Origin: an uncultured Collinsella sp.
Lineage (GTDB): Bacteria; Actinomycetota; Coriobacteriia; Coriobacteriales; Coriobacteriaceae
NCBI GenBank assembly: GCA_902464485.1
Contig: CABQJJ010000013.1
Location: 1 to 31,871, forward strand
Direction of reading: 5' to 3'
DNA: 31,871 bases
A program made the position numbers and the translations under genes. Shown piece by piece: positions 6,344 to 14,355 of the stretch. The notes beneath the pieces were generated by a model. That model was not told where the DNA came from. It did not search any database and saw nothing but the letters and a program-made list of their open reading frames with translations. Within the stretch, counting starts at the first letter, position 1. The number at the start of each line of letters is the position of its first letter.

Positions 6344-7369
6344 TTAGTTAAGCCGCTCCACAAAGAAATCTGCCATGGAGAGGAACAGCTCGCGCGCATG
6401 CGGGTCGAGTGTGACGTCCTTGATGGCGGCCTTGGCCCTGGCGGTTAGGTCGATTGCATAGGCGCGAGCAAAGTCAATGGAGCCGGTCTCCTGGAAGATC
6501 TCCACGGCGCGTGCGAGCTGCGCGGGGTCCTCGGTGCCCGAGGAAAGGATTGTCTCGACCTCGTCGTGGCGGCACTCATTGGACAGAGCGTGCACGGCAA
6601 CGAGTGTGCGCTTGCCCTCGGTGATATCGGTTCGGAAGTCCTTGTTGGCAGCTTCCTTGGTGCCGACCAAATTGAGCAGGTCGTCTTGAATCTGAAAGGC
6701 AAGGCCAGTGTGCAGGCCAAAGGCGCGTAGCGCCTCAATCTGCTCCTCGCTGCCGCCACCGATAATGGCTCCGGCGGCAAGCGGCGTTGCTCCGCTGTAA
6801 AACGCGGTCTTGTGCGTCGCCATGTCCAGATAATCGTCGACCGAGATATCAAAGCGCCCGTCGCGGACCCAGCCCAGGTCGAGCGCCTGGCCCTCGATGG
6901 TGTGTACGATCATCTCGGTGAGCTCGTGGAGCACGCGGAGTTTCACGTCTGCCTCGAGCGTGGGATCGTCGAGCACGGTCTTGGTGACCATGGTGAGCGC
7001 CAGGTCGCCGCAGTTGATGGCAAGCCCCGTACCCTCGGTAAGGTACATACAGGGCTTGCCGCGACGCAGCTGCCCATTGTCGGCAATGTCGTCGTGGATG
7101 AGCGCACCGGATTGGAAGTGCTCGATGGCTGCCGCGGCGCTGTGGGCGTCCTCAAAGCTGCCGCCCACCGCGGCGGCGGCGAGCATGCAGATGAGCGGGC
7201 GGTGGCGTTTTCCGGCGTTGGCCGTAAATGCCGAGAGCGGGGTGTACAGGTAGCGCTCGATATCGGCGGAGGTCGCCTGTCCGTCAAAGAACGTGGCCAG
7301 ATAGTCGTTAATCTGGTCAAAGTGCTGGGCTAAAAAGCTGGTAAACGGACTGGACACGGGTTCTCGCAT
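6344..7369 (-). CDS. Polyprenyl (geranylgeranyl/farnesyl-type) diphosphate synthase
   Basis: This 341-aa all-helical trans-prenyltransferase condenses isopentenyl diphosphate with allylic diphosphates for quinone, carotenoid or undecaprenyl lipid precursors. Visible motifs are GKRHRP (53-58), the first Asp-rich motif HDDIAD (92-97), followed by the RRGKP segment, the second Asp-rich motif FQIQDDLLN (225-233), and DITEGKRT (248-255). The second motif ends in Asn rather than Asp, a common variation. Chain length cannot be decided by eye. The start has only a weak AAGAAAG site; no better start is near. A CATAAT -10 box lies at 7393-7398. It is followed, after a promoter-containing gap of about 140 nt, by the CwlM-like gene. 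Confidence 0.88.
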   Translation of the reverse strand: MREPVSSPFTSFLAQHFDQINDYLATFFDGQATSADIERYLYTPLSAFTANAGKRHRPLICMLAAAAVGGSFEDAHSAAAAIEHFQSGALIHDDIADNGQLRRGKPCMYLTEGTGLAINCGDLALTMVTKTVLDDPTLEADVKLRVLHELTEMIVHTIEGQALDLGWVRDGRFDISVDDYLDMATHKTAFYSGATPLAAGAIIGGGSEEQIEALRAFGLHTGLAFQIQDDLLNLVGTKEAANKDFRTDITEGKRTLVAVHALSNECRHDEVETILSSGTEDPAQLARAVEIFQETGSIDFARAYAIDLTARAKAAIKDVTLDPHARELFLSMADFFVERLN

Positions 7370-7485
7370 TCTTTCTTAGGTTGCACCGTTGCATTATGCA
7401 GACAACATATTGCCACATTGGGGCGTTGAGCGCGGCGGTTGAAGACGATTGAGTCTTGCGGCCGCAAACGCGGCAAGGGGCTCGG

Positions 7486-9936
7486 CTAGATAAGCCCAAA
7501 GTGTTCGAGCGCGGTGACGACGCCGTCGTGGTCGAAGCTGTCGGTTACGTGGTCGGCCTTTTCCTTGAGGAAGTCCGGCGCGTTGCCCATGGCGATGCCA
7601 ACGTCGACCGTCTCCATGAGGGCGATATCGTTGCTCGCATCGCCAATGCCATACACGGTGCCGTGGTCGGGTCCCAGAGCGCCGAGCACGGCCTGAATCC
7701 CGGCCCGTTTGGTGCACTCTCGAGGCGAAATCTCCGTCACCTCAAGCTCGAGCTCATTAAAGCAGAGGAGGGGTCCAAGCTCTTTATCCTGAGCGATGCG
7801 GTTGGCAAGCTGCGTTGACATGAGAATCTTGTAGGCGTTGTAGTGCTTAAGTCGCGTGACGGCGTCACCCACGGTGCGTGCGTATCCGTACGTCTCGGGG
7901 GCATCTGCGCTCATGCGCACGACGTGATCGAGACCCTCAAAGCGAATGACCTCACCCGATTGCTCAAGGTAGGGGGCGAGGCGTTGCAGCAGGCCAGGAT
8001 TTATGGCCACATTCCGTACGACGCGCCCCTCGAGTTCGGCGTAACCGCCCGCGAGACATACGACGCCCGCCCACGGCAGTTCGAGCAGCTTGGGATGGAT
8101 GCAGCTGAGGGTACGCCCCGTGCAGATAAACGCCATATTGCCCTTGGCGACAAAATCACGGATGGCTTGCGAGACCGCTTCATTGGGGTAGGGGGAGAGG
8201 TCTCGTTCATCCTCGGGGAGCTCTTGGACGAGTTTGGGATCTTGCCAGGCGAGCGTGCCGTCGATATCGAAGAAGCAGATATCGCCGCGCTTATGGGCTG
8301 CGCTGGCGGCAGGGGAGGCCGAGGTGGTGGGCACAAATCCCGGCTCGAGGCCCATGATCTGGTCAAAATGCTCTTTAACGCGGGAAACGGAGATGCCGAT
8401 AATCACCTGGGCGGTCTTGCCCGTAATGATGAGGCCCTTGGCGCCCACCGCGACAAACGACGCGTTATCTGCAACGATGGAAGGGTCTGCGACCTCGACG
8501 CGCAGGCGCGTGGCGCAGTTGGTTGCTCCTACAATATTGCTAACGCCACCCAAGAGCGCAACGACTTGCTCAGCAAGCAGATGATCTTGGGATGATTGGT
8601 TGTCGGTGCCGTTTTGGGCCGCGCCTTCTTTGGCAGAGCTTTTTCCCGTCAGACGTGCGAGCGCCGCATCGCTGGCGATATGATCCTCGCGGCCTGGGGT
8701 TTTTAGGTCGAAAGCCAGAATGAGGCCCCGGAAGACCAGAAAAAAGACAGCGCTAAACATCAGACCGATACCGAGCGCCAAAAGATAGGAGCCGGCATGC
8801 ATTCGCATGAGTGGGATGAAGTTGAAGGCCGTCATTTCCATGAGACCGCCCGAGAAGATGCCGACGATGCCAAGGAAGTTCATGGTCATGGCAAGGCAGG
8901 AGGATAGGACGGCGTAGAGCAAAAAGAGTCCGGGATAGGTGAACATAAAGAGAAACTCGAGCGGCTCGGTGACACCGCAGACCACCGAGGCGACGATGGC
9001 GGGCAAAAGGATGACCTTAAGGCCGGCGCGGCGTTCGGGTTTGGCGGTGAAATAGAATGCTGCCGCGATGGCGGGAAGGCCAAAGAGTTTGCCCCAACCG
9101 GTGGCGGTAAAACCTGCCCAGGGCGCAAGTTCATTTAAAGGGCGCGTGCTATGGGAGAGAATGGGGAGCAGGTTGGTCCACGTGGCGTAAATGCCGTCGT
9201 GAATGACCAGATTGTCGTAATAGATGGGCATATAGAGCAGGTGGTGCAGCCCCATGGGCTCGAGTGCTCGCTCCAAAAACACAAAGATGCCCACGCCGAA
9301 GGGGCCGACGCCCGCAAGTGCGTGGCGCAGCGTTTCGGTCACAGCGTATGCGAAGGGCACGATGGCGGCCGAGATGGCGGCAAGGGCAAACACGGCAAAA
9401 AAGCTGATGAGGTAGACCAGCGAGGAACCCGAGAAGGTGCCGAGCCAATCGGGAACCTTGGCATCGTAGAAGCGGTCATGGATCGCGACGACGGTTGCCG
9501 ACACCGCCAGCGGGCCGATAATGCCGGTGTCGAGCGTCTTGATGCCGTCGATGACGGTGATGCCGCTAGCGGAGGTCAAAAACGACGGGTACTTAAGCCC
9601 AAGGTTGTCTCCGCTCAGCTTAATGATCTCGCTCAAAAAGAAGCAATAGGCAAAATAGGCCACGAGTGCCTCGAGGCAGCAGCGTGCCGGTTGCTTTTGG
9701 GCAAGACCGATAGGCAGCGCTACGGCAAAAAGGAGCGGGAGACGTTTAAAGACCGTCCACGAGCCGCGCTGGATGATGGTCCAGAAAACGTACCAAGGGG
9801 TTCCGTATACGGCGAGGTCACCGACGATGTCTACGGTCGTGGCGAGGGCGGAGATGCCGACCATGAGGCCTGATATAGAAAACAGCATGGCGGGCGCGAA
9901 CATGGCTCCGCCAAAACGTTGGATTTTCTGCAGCAT
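7486..9936 (-). CDS. PTS EIICB transporter fused to a Cof-type HAD phosphatase
   Basis: The ATG at 9936 is preceded by GGAAGG at 7-nt spacing and gives 816 residues; a longer start at 9972 lacks a site. Residues 1 to about 415 are a glucose/maltose-superfamily EIIC membrane domain, starting MLQKIQRFGGAMFAP and carrying GVTEPLEF near residue 325. Residues about 435-530 are EIIB with the phosphorylatable cysteine in GATNCATRLRVEV (about C474). A short Ala/Ser linker leads to a HAD-IIB/Cof domain (about 550-816) with the nucleophile motif FFDIDGTL and the metal motif GDASNDIAL (near 765). No EIIA is present, so it must be phosphorylated by an EIIA encoded elsewhere. The fusion suggests that imported sugar phosphate, or a derived phosphate, is dephosphorylated at once. 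The sugar is probably an alpha-glucoside, inferred from the neighbouring genes. Confidence 0.88.
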   Translation of the reverse strand: MLQKIQRFGGAMFAPAMLFSISGLMVGISALATTVDIVGDLAVYGTPWYVFWTIIQRGSWTVFKRLPLLFAVALPIGLAQKQPARCCLEALVAYFAYCFFLSEIIKLSGDNLGLKYPSFLTSASGITVIDGIKTLDTGIIGPLAVSATVVAIHDRFYDAKVPDWLGTFSGSSLVYLISFFAVFALAAISAAIVPFAYAVTETLRHALAGVGPFGVGIFVFLERALEPMGLHHLLYMPIYYDNLVIHDGIYATWTNLLPILSHSTRPLNELAPWAGFTATGWGKLFGLPAIAAAFYFTAKPERRAGLKVILLPAIVASVVCGVTEPLEFLFMFTYPGLFLLYAVLSSCLAMTMNFLGIVGIFSGGLMEMTAFNFIPLMRMHAGSYLLALGIGLMFSAVFFLVFRGLILAFDLKTPGREDHIASDAALARLTGKSSAKEGAAQNGTDNQSSQDHLLAEQVVALLGGVSNIVGATNCATRLRVEVADPSIVADNASFVAVGAKGLIITGKTAQVIIGISVSRVKEHFDQIMGLEPGFVPTTSASPAASAAHKRGDICFFDIDGTLAWQDPKLVQELPEDERDLSPYPNEAVSQAIRDFVAKGNMAFICTGRTLSCIHPKLLELPWAGVVCLAGGYAELEGRVVRNVAINPGLLQRLAPYLEQSGEVIRFEGLDHVVRMSADAPETYGYARTVGDAVTRLKHYNAYKILMSTQLANRIAQDKELGPLLCFNELELEVTEISPRECTKRAGIQAVLGALGPDHGTVYGIGDASNDIALMETVDVGIAMGNAPDFLKEKADHVTDSFDHDGVVTALEHFGLI

Positions 9937-9975
9937 AATATGCCTTCCGGATGCAACATGCTGTGCGAGCAAGAA

Positions 9976-9999
9976 CGTTTAAACAATGAACTCATTGTA
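9976..9999 (-). promoter_or_regulatory. PTS fusion promoter and GTTTAAAC operator
   Basis: On the minus strand a TACAAT -10 box (9999-9994) lies just ahead of the palindrome GTTTAAAC (9977-9984, within CGTTTAAACAAT), which would cover the transcription start. No convincing -35 was found. The same palindrome occurs at the divergent regulator promoter and at malQ. Confidence 0.6.
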
Positions 10000-10090
10000 G
10001 AGGACTGGCTGCTTGCCGCATTGACGGTTTTGATTCGGTCCGATTTGGGTTTCGGGGGAACCGTCGACGGTAAATAATCCGTGCTTTACC

Positions 10091-10110
10091 GATAATCGGT
10101 TTAAACAACC
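10091..10110 (+). promoter_or_regulatory. GntR promoter and GTTTAAAC operator
   Basis: GATAAT (10091-10096) is followed at once by GGTTTAAACAACC (10098-10110), mirroring the arrangement at the divergent PTS promoter. The -35 is weak. Binding by the adjacent GntR protein, with autoregulation, is the simplest reading. Confidence 0.5.
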
Positions 10111-10160
10111 CAAAGAAATGCTATCGTGCCTAGCCATACATATTCATTAGAGGTGAAGTC

Positions 10161-10880
10161 ATGCCAAAAGCGATATACGAAGGAATCTACCGAGAAATAC
10201 GCTCGCGCATCATTAATGGGACCTATGCGTTTCAGGAGATGCTGCCAACCGAAGCTGAGTTGACCGCGGAGTTCGGATGTACTCGCAATACCGTCCGTCG
10301 CGCCTTGGGTATGCTGGCCGACGGGATGTTTGTGCAGCCCATACACGGCAAGGGCGTGCGCGTTATTTGGCTTAAGGGCGAAACCGACATGTTGGGCGCA
10401 CTCGAAGAGGTTGAGTCGTTTGGCGAGTTCGCAAAACGCAACAATGCCGTTGCATCGACCGAGGTCAAGTCTTTTGAACATTTGATTTGCACTGAGCAAC
10501 TTTCTCGTCGCCTGGGCTTTAAGGTGGGCGAGGAGCTGATTCGCGTGGTGCGTGTCCGAAGCCTCAACGGCAGTGCTCGCCAGGTGGACCACGGCTACTT
10601 TTTGGAGTCGATCGCCAAGGGCCTGACGCCCGAGATCGCCGAGAAGTCTATCTACGACTATCTGGAGCACAAACGCGGCGTCAAGGTGATGGCGAGTCGT
10701 CGTACGGTGAGCGTCGAGCTTGCCAACGATGAGGACTGCAGCTACTTGGACCTTGGCAAATACAACTGTGTCGCTGTCATGGAGAGCCAGTCGTACACCT
10801 CGGACGGCATCTTGTTCGAGGTCACGCATGCCCGCACGCATCCCGAGATCTTCCACTACCGCGTCAACTCCAAGCGATAG
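10161..10880 (+). CDS. GntR-family regulator with UTRA ligand domain
   Basis: The 239-aa protein has an N-terminal winged helix-turn-helix (residues about 3-70), including LPTEAELTAEFGCTRNTVRRAL, and a C-terminal UTRA effector domain (about 90-235). UTRA regulators of this TreR-like type usually sense phosphorylated sugars. The start is supported by TAGAGGTGAAGTC-ATG. It is transcribed away from the PTS-HAD fusion gene and toward the ABC sugar importer. TTGTTTAAACAA-like palindromes lie at all these promoters and at malQ, so it is the likely local repressor of the island. The effector is unknown; trehalose-6-P, maltose-6-P or glucose-6-P are guesses. Confidence 0.9.
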   Translation: MPKAIYEGIYREIRSRIINGTYAFQEMLPTEAELTAEFGCTRNTVRRALGMLADGMFVQPIHGKGVRVIWLKGETDMLGALEEVESFGEFAKRNNAVASTEVKSFEHLICTEQLSRRLGFKVGEELIRVVRVRSLNGSARQVDHGYFLESIAKGLTPEIAEKSIYDYLEHKRGVKVMASRRTVSVELANDEDCSYLDLGKYNCVAVMESQSYTSDGILFEVTHARTHPEIFHYRVNSKR

Positions 10881-10921
10881 CCGGCTAGCTCGCAGCCTGA
10901 CGAGACTACTCATGCCCTCAA

Positions 10922-10978
10922 AGAGAAAACGCCCGGTCAAACCGACGATGCATCGGCTTGACCGGGCGTTTTCTCTGC
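10922..10978 (+). terminator. Long terminator after the GntR gene
   Basis: A 19-bp perfect stem (10922-10940 with 10958-10976) contains ACGCCCGGTCAA and its complement. The apex can extend through CCGA/TCGG. A TTTTCTCT tail on the right arm and AGAGAAAA on the left make it usable from both strands. Confidence 0.85.
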
Positions 10979-10994
10979 ATTCGATAAAAAATAA

Positions 10995-11006
10995 TTGTTT
11001 ATACAA
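10995..11006. promoter_or_regulatory. TTGTTTATACAA operator-like palindrome
   Basis: This near-palindrome matches the TTGTTTAAACAA sites of the PTS, GntR and malQ promoters with one change. It lies about 190 bp ahead of the sugar-binding protein start, together with a second site at 11070. Confidence 0.5.
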
Positions 11007-11069
11007 AACTTGTCAAGTACCAAGTTGAAATTACCGTTCACCGAAGGTTTTCTACCGCTCTAGTAATAC

Positions 11070-11081
11070 TTGTTCAAACAA
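11070..11081. promoter_or_regulatory. TTGTTCAAACAA operator-like site before the binding-protein gene
   Basis: TTGTTCAAACAA differs from the GTTTAAAC palindrome consensus only at its centre. TAATAC just upstream (11063-11068) may be the -10 box of the importer operon, which would put the operator at the start point, as in the PTS promoter. Confidence 0.5.
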
Positions 11082-11189
11082 CTAGCCAAATAGCGTATCG
11101 TACAAATCAGCAAAAGGGGCAAAGTCCCCGAGCCAATCTCCGAAGGCGGCGGCAAAGGGTGCCGCCACGGTGTGAAAGGGTGGATTGTA

Positions 11190-12506
11190 ATGAAGAACGA
11201 AATGAGCAGAAGGCAGTTCCTGGGCTTCGCTGGTTCCGCGGCTGCGGTTCTTGGTCTGGGTCTTGTGGGCTGCGGTGGCTCCGCCGGCTCCGGCTCCTCT
11301 GCTTCTGGTGACGCTGCCGAGGTCTACTTCCTCCAATTTAAGCCCGAGGTCGACAAGGAGTGGAAGGAGATCGCCAAGGCCTATAAGAAGGAGAAGGGCG
11401 TCGAGGTCAAGATCGTGACCGCCGCCTCCAACACCTACGAGGAGAAGCTCAAGTCCGAGATGTCCAAGAGCTCCGCTCCGACGCTGTTCCAGGTCAACGG
11501 CCCCACCGGCCTTAAGAACTGGAAGGACTACTGCGCCGATCTTTCCGACACCAAGCTCCGCGGCGAGCTCATCGACGACTCTCTGGCGCTGCAGTCCGAC
11601 GGCAAGGATCTGGGTATCGACTGGGTTCAGGAGAGCTACGGCATCATCTATAACAAGGAGCTCCTCGAGAAGGCCGGCTACAAGGCCGAGGACATCAACT
11701 CCTTCGACAAGCTGAAGGCTTGCGCCGATGACATCCAGGCCCGCAAGGACGAGCTCGGCGTTGACGGTGCCTTCACTTCCGCCGGTATGGATGACTCCTC
11801 CAGCTGGCGCTACACCACCCACCTCGCCAACCTCCCGCTCTACTACGAGTTCGAGAAGGAGCACAACCAGGAGGACGACGAGATCAAGGGCGAGTATCTC
11901 GATAACTTCAAGCAGATTTTCGACCTGTACATCACCGACTCCACCTGCGATCCTTCGCAGCTTGCCTCCAAGACCGGTGACGACGCCACCAACGAGTTCG
12001 CAACCGGCAAGGCCGTCTTCTACCAGAACGGCTCTTGGGCCTACGCCGACCTCACCAAGGCCGGTATGACCGATGACCAGCTCGGCATGCTGCCGATCTA
12101 CATCGGCGTCGACGGCGAGGAGAACCAGGGCCTGTGCTCCGGCGGCGAGAACTACTGGTGCGTCAGCTCCCAGGCTTCCGAGGATGCCCAGAAGGCCACC
12201 GAGGACTTCATGTATTGGTGCGTCACTTCTGACACCGCCACCAGCATCATCGCTGACAAGATGGGTCTGACCGCCCCGTTCAAGAGCGCTAAGGAGACCA
12301 CCAACGTCTTCTCGCAGCAGGCCGTTGCTATGGCCAAGGACGGCAAGAAGACCGTTGCTTGGGACTTCGTCTACATTCCCTCCGAGGAGTGGAAGAAGAA
12401 CCTCAAGCAGGCTCTGATCGCCTATGCTGCCGACAACAGCAAGTGGGACGGCGTCAAGAACGCCTTCGTCGATGGCTGGAAGACCGAGAAGGCCGCTTCC
12501 GAGTAA
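11190..12506 (+). CDS. Sugar ABC importer, substrate-binding lipoprotein (MalE-like)
   Basis: The ATG at 11190 follows AAAGGGTGG; a GTG at 11172 has no site. The 438-aa product has a Tat-type signal, SRRQFLGF (RR at 7-8), then a hydrophobic stretch and the lipobox LVGC with C28 as the lipidated residue. It is therefore probably exported folded and anchored outside the membrane. The rest has the pattern of family 1 extracellular solute-binding proteins (VEVKIVTAASNTYEEKL..., FATGKAVFYQNGSWA, SGGENYWCVSS). Aromatic residues that could stack on sugars are frequent. Two permease genes and an ATPase gene follow, and glgP/malQ/galE converge on the cluster, so a maltodextrin-like substrate is inferred. 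Confidence 0.85.
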   Translation: MKNEMSRRQFLGFAGSAAAVLGLGLVGCGGSAGSGSSASGDAAEVYFLQFKPEVDKEWKEIAKAYKKEKGVEVKIVTAASNTYEEKLKSEMSKSSAPTLFQVNGPTGLKNWKDYCADLSDTKLRGELIDDSLALQSDGKDLGIDWVQESYGIIYNKELLEKAGYKAEDINSFDKLKACADDIQARKDELGVDGAFTSAGMDDSSSWRYTTHLANLPLYYEFEKEHNQEDDEIKGEYLDNFKQIFDLYITDSTCDPSQLASKTGDDATNEFATGKAVFYQNGSWAYADLTKAGMTDDQLGMLPIYIGVDGEENQGLCSGGENYWCVSSQASEDAQKATEDFMYWCVTSDTATSIIADKMGLTAPFKSAKETTNVFSQQAVAMAKDGKKTVAWDFVYIPSEEWKKNLKQALIAYAADNSKWDGVKNAFVDGWKTEKAASE

Positions 12507-12537
12507 GCAGTTGCTGCCCAAGCTATCTGATTAGCGA

Positions 12538-12573
12538 CAGGGGGCGGGCAGACGCAGGTTTGCCCGCCCCCTG
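12538..12573 (+). repeat. Intercistronic hairpin between binding-protein and permease genes
   Basis: A 13-bp perfect GC-rich stem, CAGGGGGCGGGCA with TGCCCGCCCCCTG, has a 10-nt loop. No T run follows; a GAAAGGA ribosome binding site does. It probably stabilises the upstream message or limits read-through, raising binding-protein levels over permeases. Confidence 0.75.
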
Positions 12574-12593
12574 CATATTGAAAGGACCCTTCT

Positions 12594-13448
12594 ATGGGCA
12601 AAGCACTCAAGCGCTGGTGGCCGCTCTTTATGCTGCCTACGTGCCTGGCGTTTATGATCGGGTTCGTGATTCCCTTTATCCAGGGCTTCTATCTCTCGTT
12701 CTGCCAGTTTATTACCATTAACAACGCGCACTTCGTCGGTATCGAGAACTACGTGCGCGCACTGTCCGATCCGCAGTTCTCCACGTCGTTCTTCTTTACG
12801 GTGGCGTTCGCCTTCCTGTCGACGGTGCTCATCAACGTGATTGCTCTCGCCATCGCGCAGGCGCTCACCCGCAAAGCGCTCAAGGGTACCAACATCTTCC
12901 GTACGATCTTCTTTATGCCTAACCTGATCGGCGGCATCGTGCTGGGCTACATTTGGCAGATTCTGATCAACTGCCTGCTCTCCAACGTGGGCGCCCAGCT
13001 CATTGCCCTTAACTCTGCTGCTGGCTTCTGGGGCCTTATCATCCTGACCCTGTGGCAGCAGGTCGGCTACATGATGATCATCTACATCGCCGGTCTGCAG
13101 TCCATTCCGTCCGATTACATCGAGGCCGCCAAGGTTGACGGTGCCACGGCATGGCAGACGTTCTGGAAGGTTAAGATCCCCAATCTGATGCCGACCATCA
13201 CCATCTGCCTGTTCCTGTCCATCACCAACGGCTTTAAGCTGTTCGACCAGAACCTCGCCCTTACCGGTGGCGCCCCGGCGCACTCCACCGAGATGCTCGC
13301 CCTGAACATCTACAACACGTTCTATTCGCGTGCTGGTATCGCATGGCAGGGCATCGGTCAGGCCAAGGCAGTTATCTTCTGCATCCTGGTCGTCGCCATC
13401 TCTATGATTCAGCTTAAGGCCACGAGGTCCAAGGAGGTGCAGCAGTAA
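12594..13448 (+). CDS. Sugar ABC importer permease 1 (MalF-like)
   Basis: This 284-aa inner-membrane permease has about six transmembrane helices, beginning WWPLFMLPTCLAFMIGFVIPF. The cytoplasmic EAA loop that docks the ATPase starts near residue 177 (EAAKVDGATAWQTFWKVKIP). It lacks the large periplasmic domain of enteric MalF, as usual for Gram-positive relatives. The start follows TTGAAAGGACCCTTCT-ATG. The stop TAA overlaps the next gene's ATG by one base, so the two permeases are translationally coupled. Confidence 0.92.
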   Translation: MGKALKRWWPLFMLPTCLAFMIGFVIPFIQGFYLSFCQFITINNAHFVGIENYVRALSDPQFSTSFFFTVAFAFLSTVLINVIALAIAQALTRKALKGTNIFRTIFFMPNLIGGIVLGYIWQILINCLLSNVGAQLIALNSAAGFWGLIILTLWQQVGYMMIIYIAGLQSIPSDYIEAAKVDGATAWQTFWKVKIPNLMPTITICLFLSITNGFKLFDQNLALTGGAPAHSTEMLALNIYNTFYSRAGIAWQGIGQAKAVIFCILVVAISMIQLKATRSKEVQQ

Positions 13449-14287
13449 TGAAACGCGATAAGGCTATCAACCGCGCGCTCTCGATTTTCTTTACGATCCT
13501 GTCGCTCGCATGGATCTACCCCGTGTTTATGATTGCGCTCAATTCCTTTAAGAAAGCGACCGCAATCAGCACCACCACGGCGTTCGACCTGCTCACGCCC
13601 GAGTCGTTCAACGGCCTTGCAAACTACGTGCACGCTCTGAACGAGCAGGGCTTTGCCTCAGCATTTATGTACTCGCTCATCATCACGGTCACGTCGGTCG
13701 TGCTGATCTTGGTGTGCTGCTCCATGTGCGCTTGGTACGTGGTTCGTGTCAACAACAAGATCTCGAACTTCTTCTATTACCTGTTCGTGTTCTCGATGGT
13801 CGTACCGTTCCAGATGCTCATGTTCACGCTGTCCAATTTGGCGGACCGCATCGGCTTTAATACGCCGTTCAACATCTGCTTTATCTATCTGGGCTTTGGC
13901 GCAGGCCTGGCAGTCTTTATGTTCGCCGGCTTTGTAAAGAACATCCCGCTCGAGATCGAGGAGGCGGCCATGATCGACGGCTGCAACCCGGTCCAGGTGT
14001 TCTTTAAGATCGTCCTTCCCATCATGAAGCCCACCTATCTTTCGGTCGGCATTCTCGAGACCATGTGGGTCTGGAACGACTACCTGCTGCCCTACCTTAC
14101 GCTCGACTCCACCAAGTACAAGACCATTCCTATTTTGATCCAGTACTTCCGCGGCGGCTATGGCCACGTCGAGCTCGGCCCCATGATGGCCTGCATCATG
14201 ATGGTCGTTATCCCCATCGTCATCATGTACATCTTCTGCCAGAAGTACATCATCGACGGTGTGGTGGCAGGTGCCGTCAAGGGCTGA
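13448..14287 (+). CDS. Sugar ABC importer permease 2 (MalG-like)
   Basis: This 279-aa membrane permease pairs with the preceding one. The EAA loop is EEAAMIDGCNPVQVFFKIVLP (near residue 170), and the carboxyl end KYIIDGVVAGAVKG is typical of MalG-type subunits, where it reaches the ATPase. A strong AAGGAGGTG ribosome binding site lies within the end of the upstream permease gene, and the start ATG overlaps that gene's stop. Confidence 0.92.
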   Translation: MKRDKAINRALSIFFTILSLAWIYPVFMIALNSFKKATAISTTTAFDLLTPESFNGLANYVHALNEQGFASAFMYSLIITVTSVVLILVCCSMCAWYVVRVNNKISNFFYYLFVFSMVVPFQMLMFTLSNLADRIGFNTPFNICFIYLGFGAGLAVFMFAGFVKNIPLEIEEAAMIDGCNPVQVFFKIVLPIMKPTYLSVGILETMWVWNDYLLPYLTLDSTKYKTIPILIQYFRGGYGHVELGPMMACIMMVVIPIVIMYIFCQKYIIDGVVAGAVKG

Positions 14288-14311
14288 TGCCGTAACTGTT
14301 TTGCAAGTTTC

Positions 14312-14338
14312 TGCGGCGCCCCTCAGCGTGGCGCCGCA
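14312..14338 (+). repeat. Intercistronic hairpin between permease 2 and ATPase genes
   Basis: TGCGGCGCC and GGCGCCGCA form a 9-bp stem with a 9-nt loop. As at 12538, no T run follows, and the sequence continues CATATCGAAAGG into the next ribosome binding site, compared with CATATTGAAAGG at the first hairpin. Confidence 0.7.
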
Positions 14339-14355
14339 TATCGAAAGGTAAAGAC

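Noticed and set aside
11082..12521. A 479-codon minus-strand frame over the sugar-binding protein gene
   Set aside because: It mirrors the codon pattern of the plus-strand gene, is unusually Leu/Gly/Val-rich without motifs, and has no ribosome binding site.
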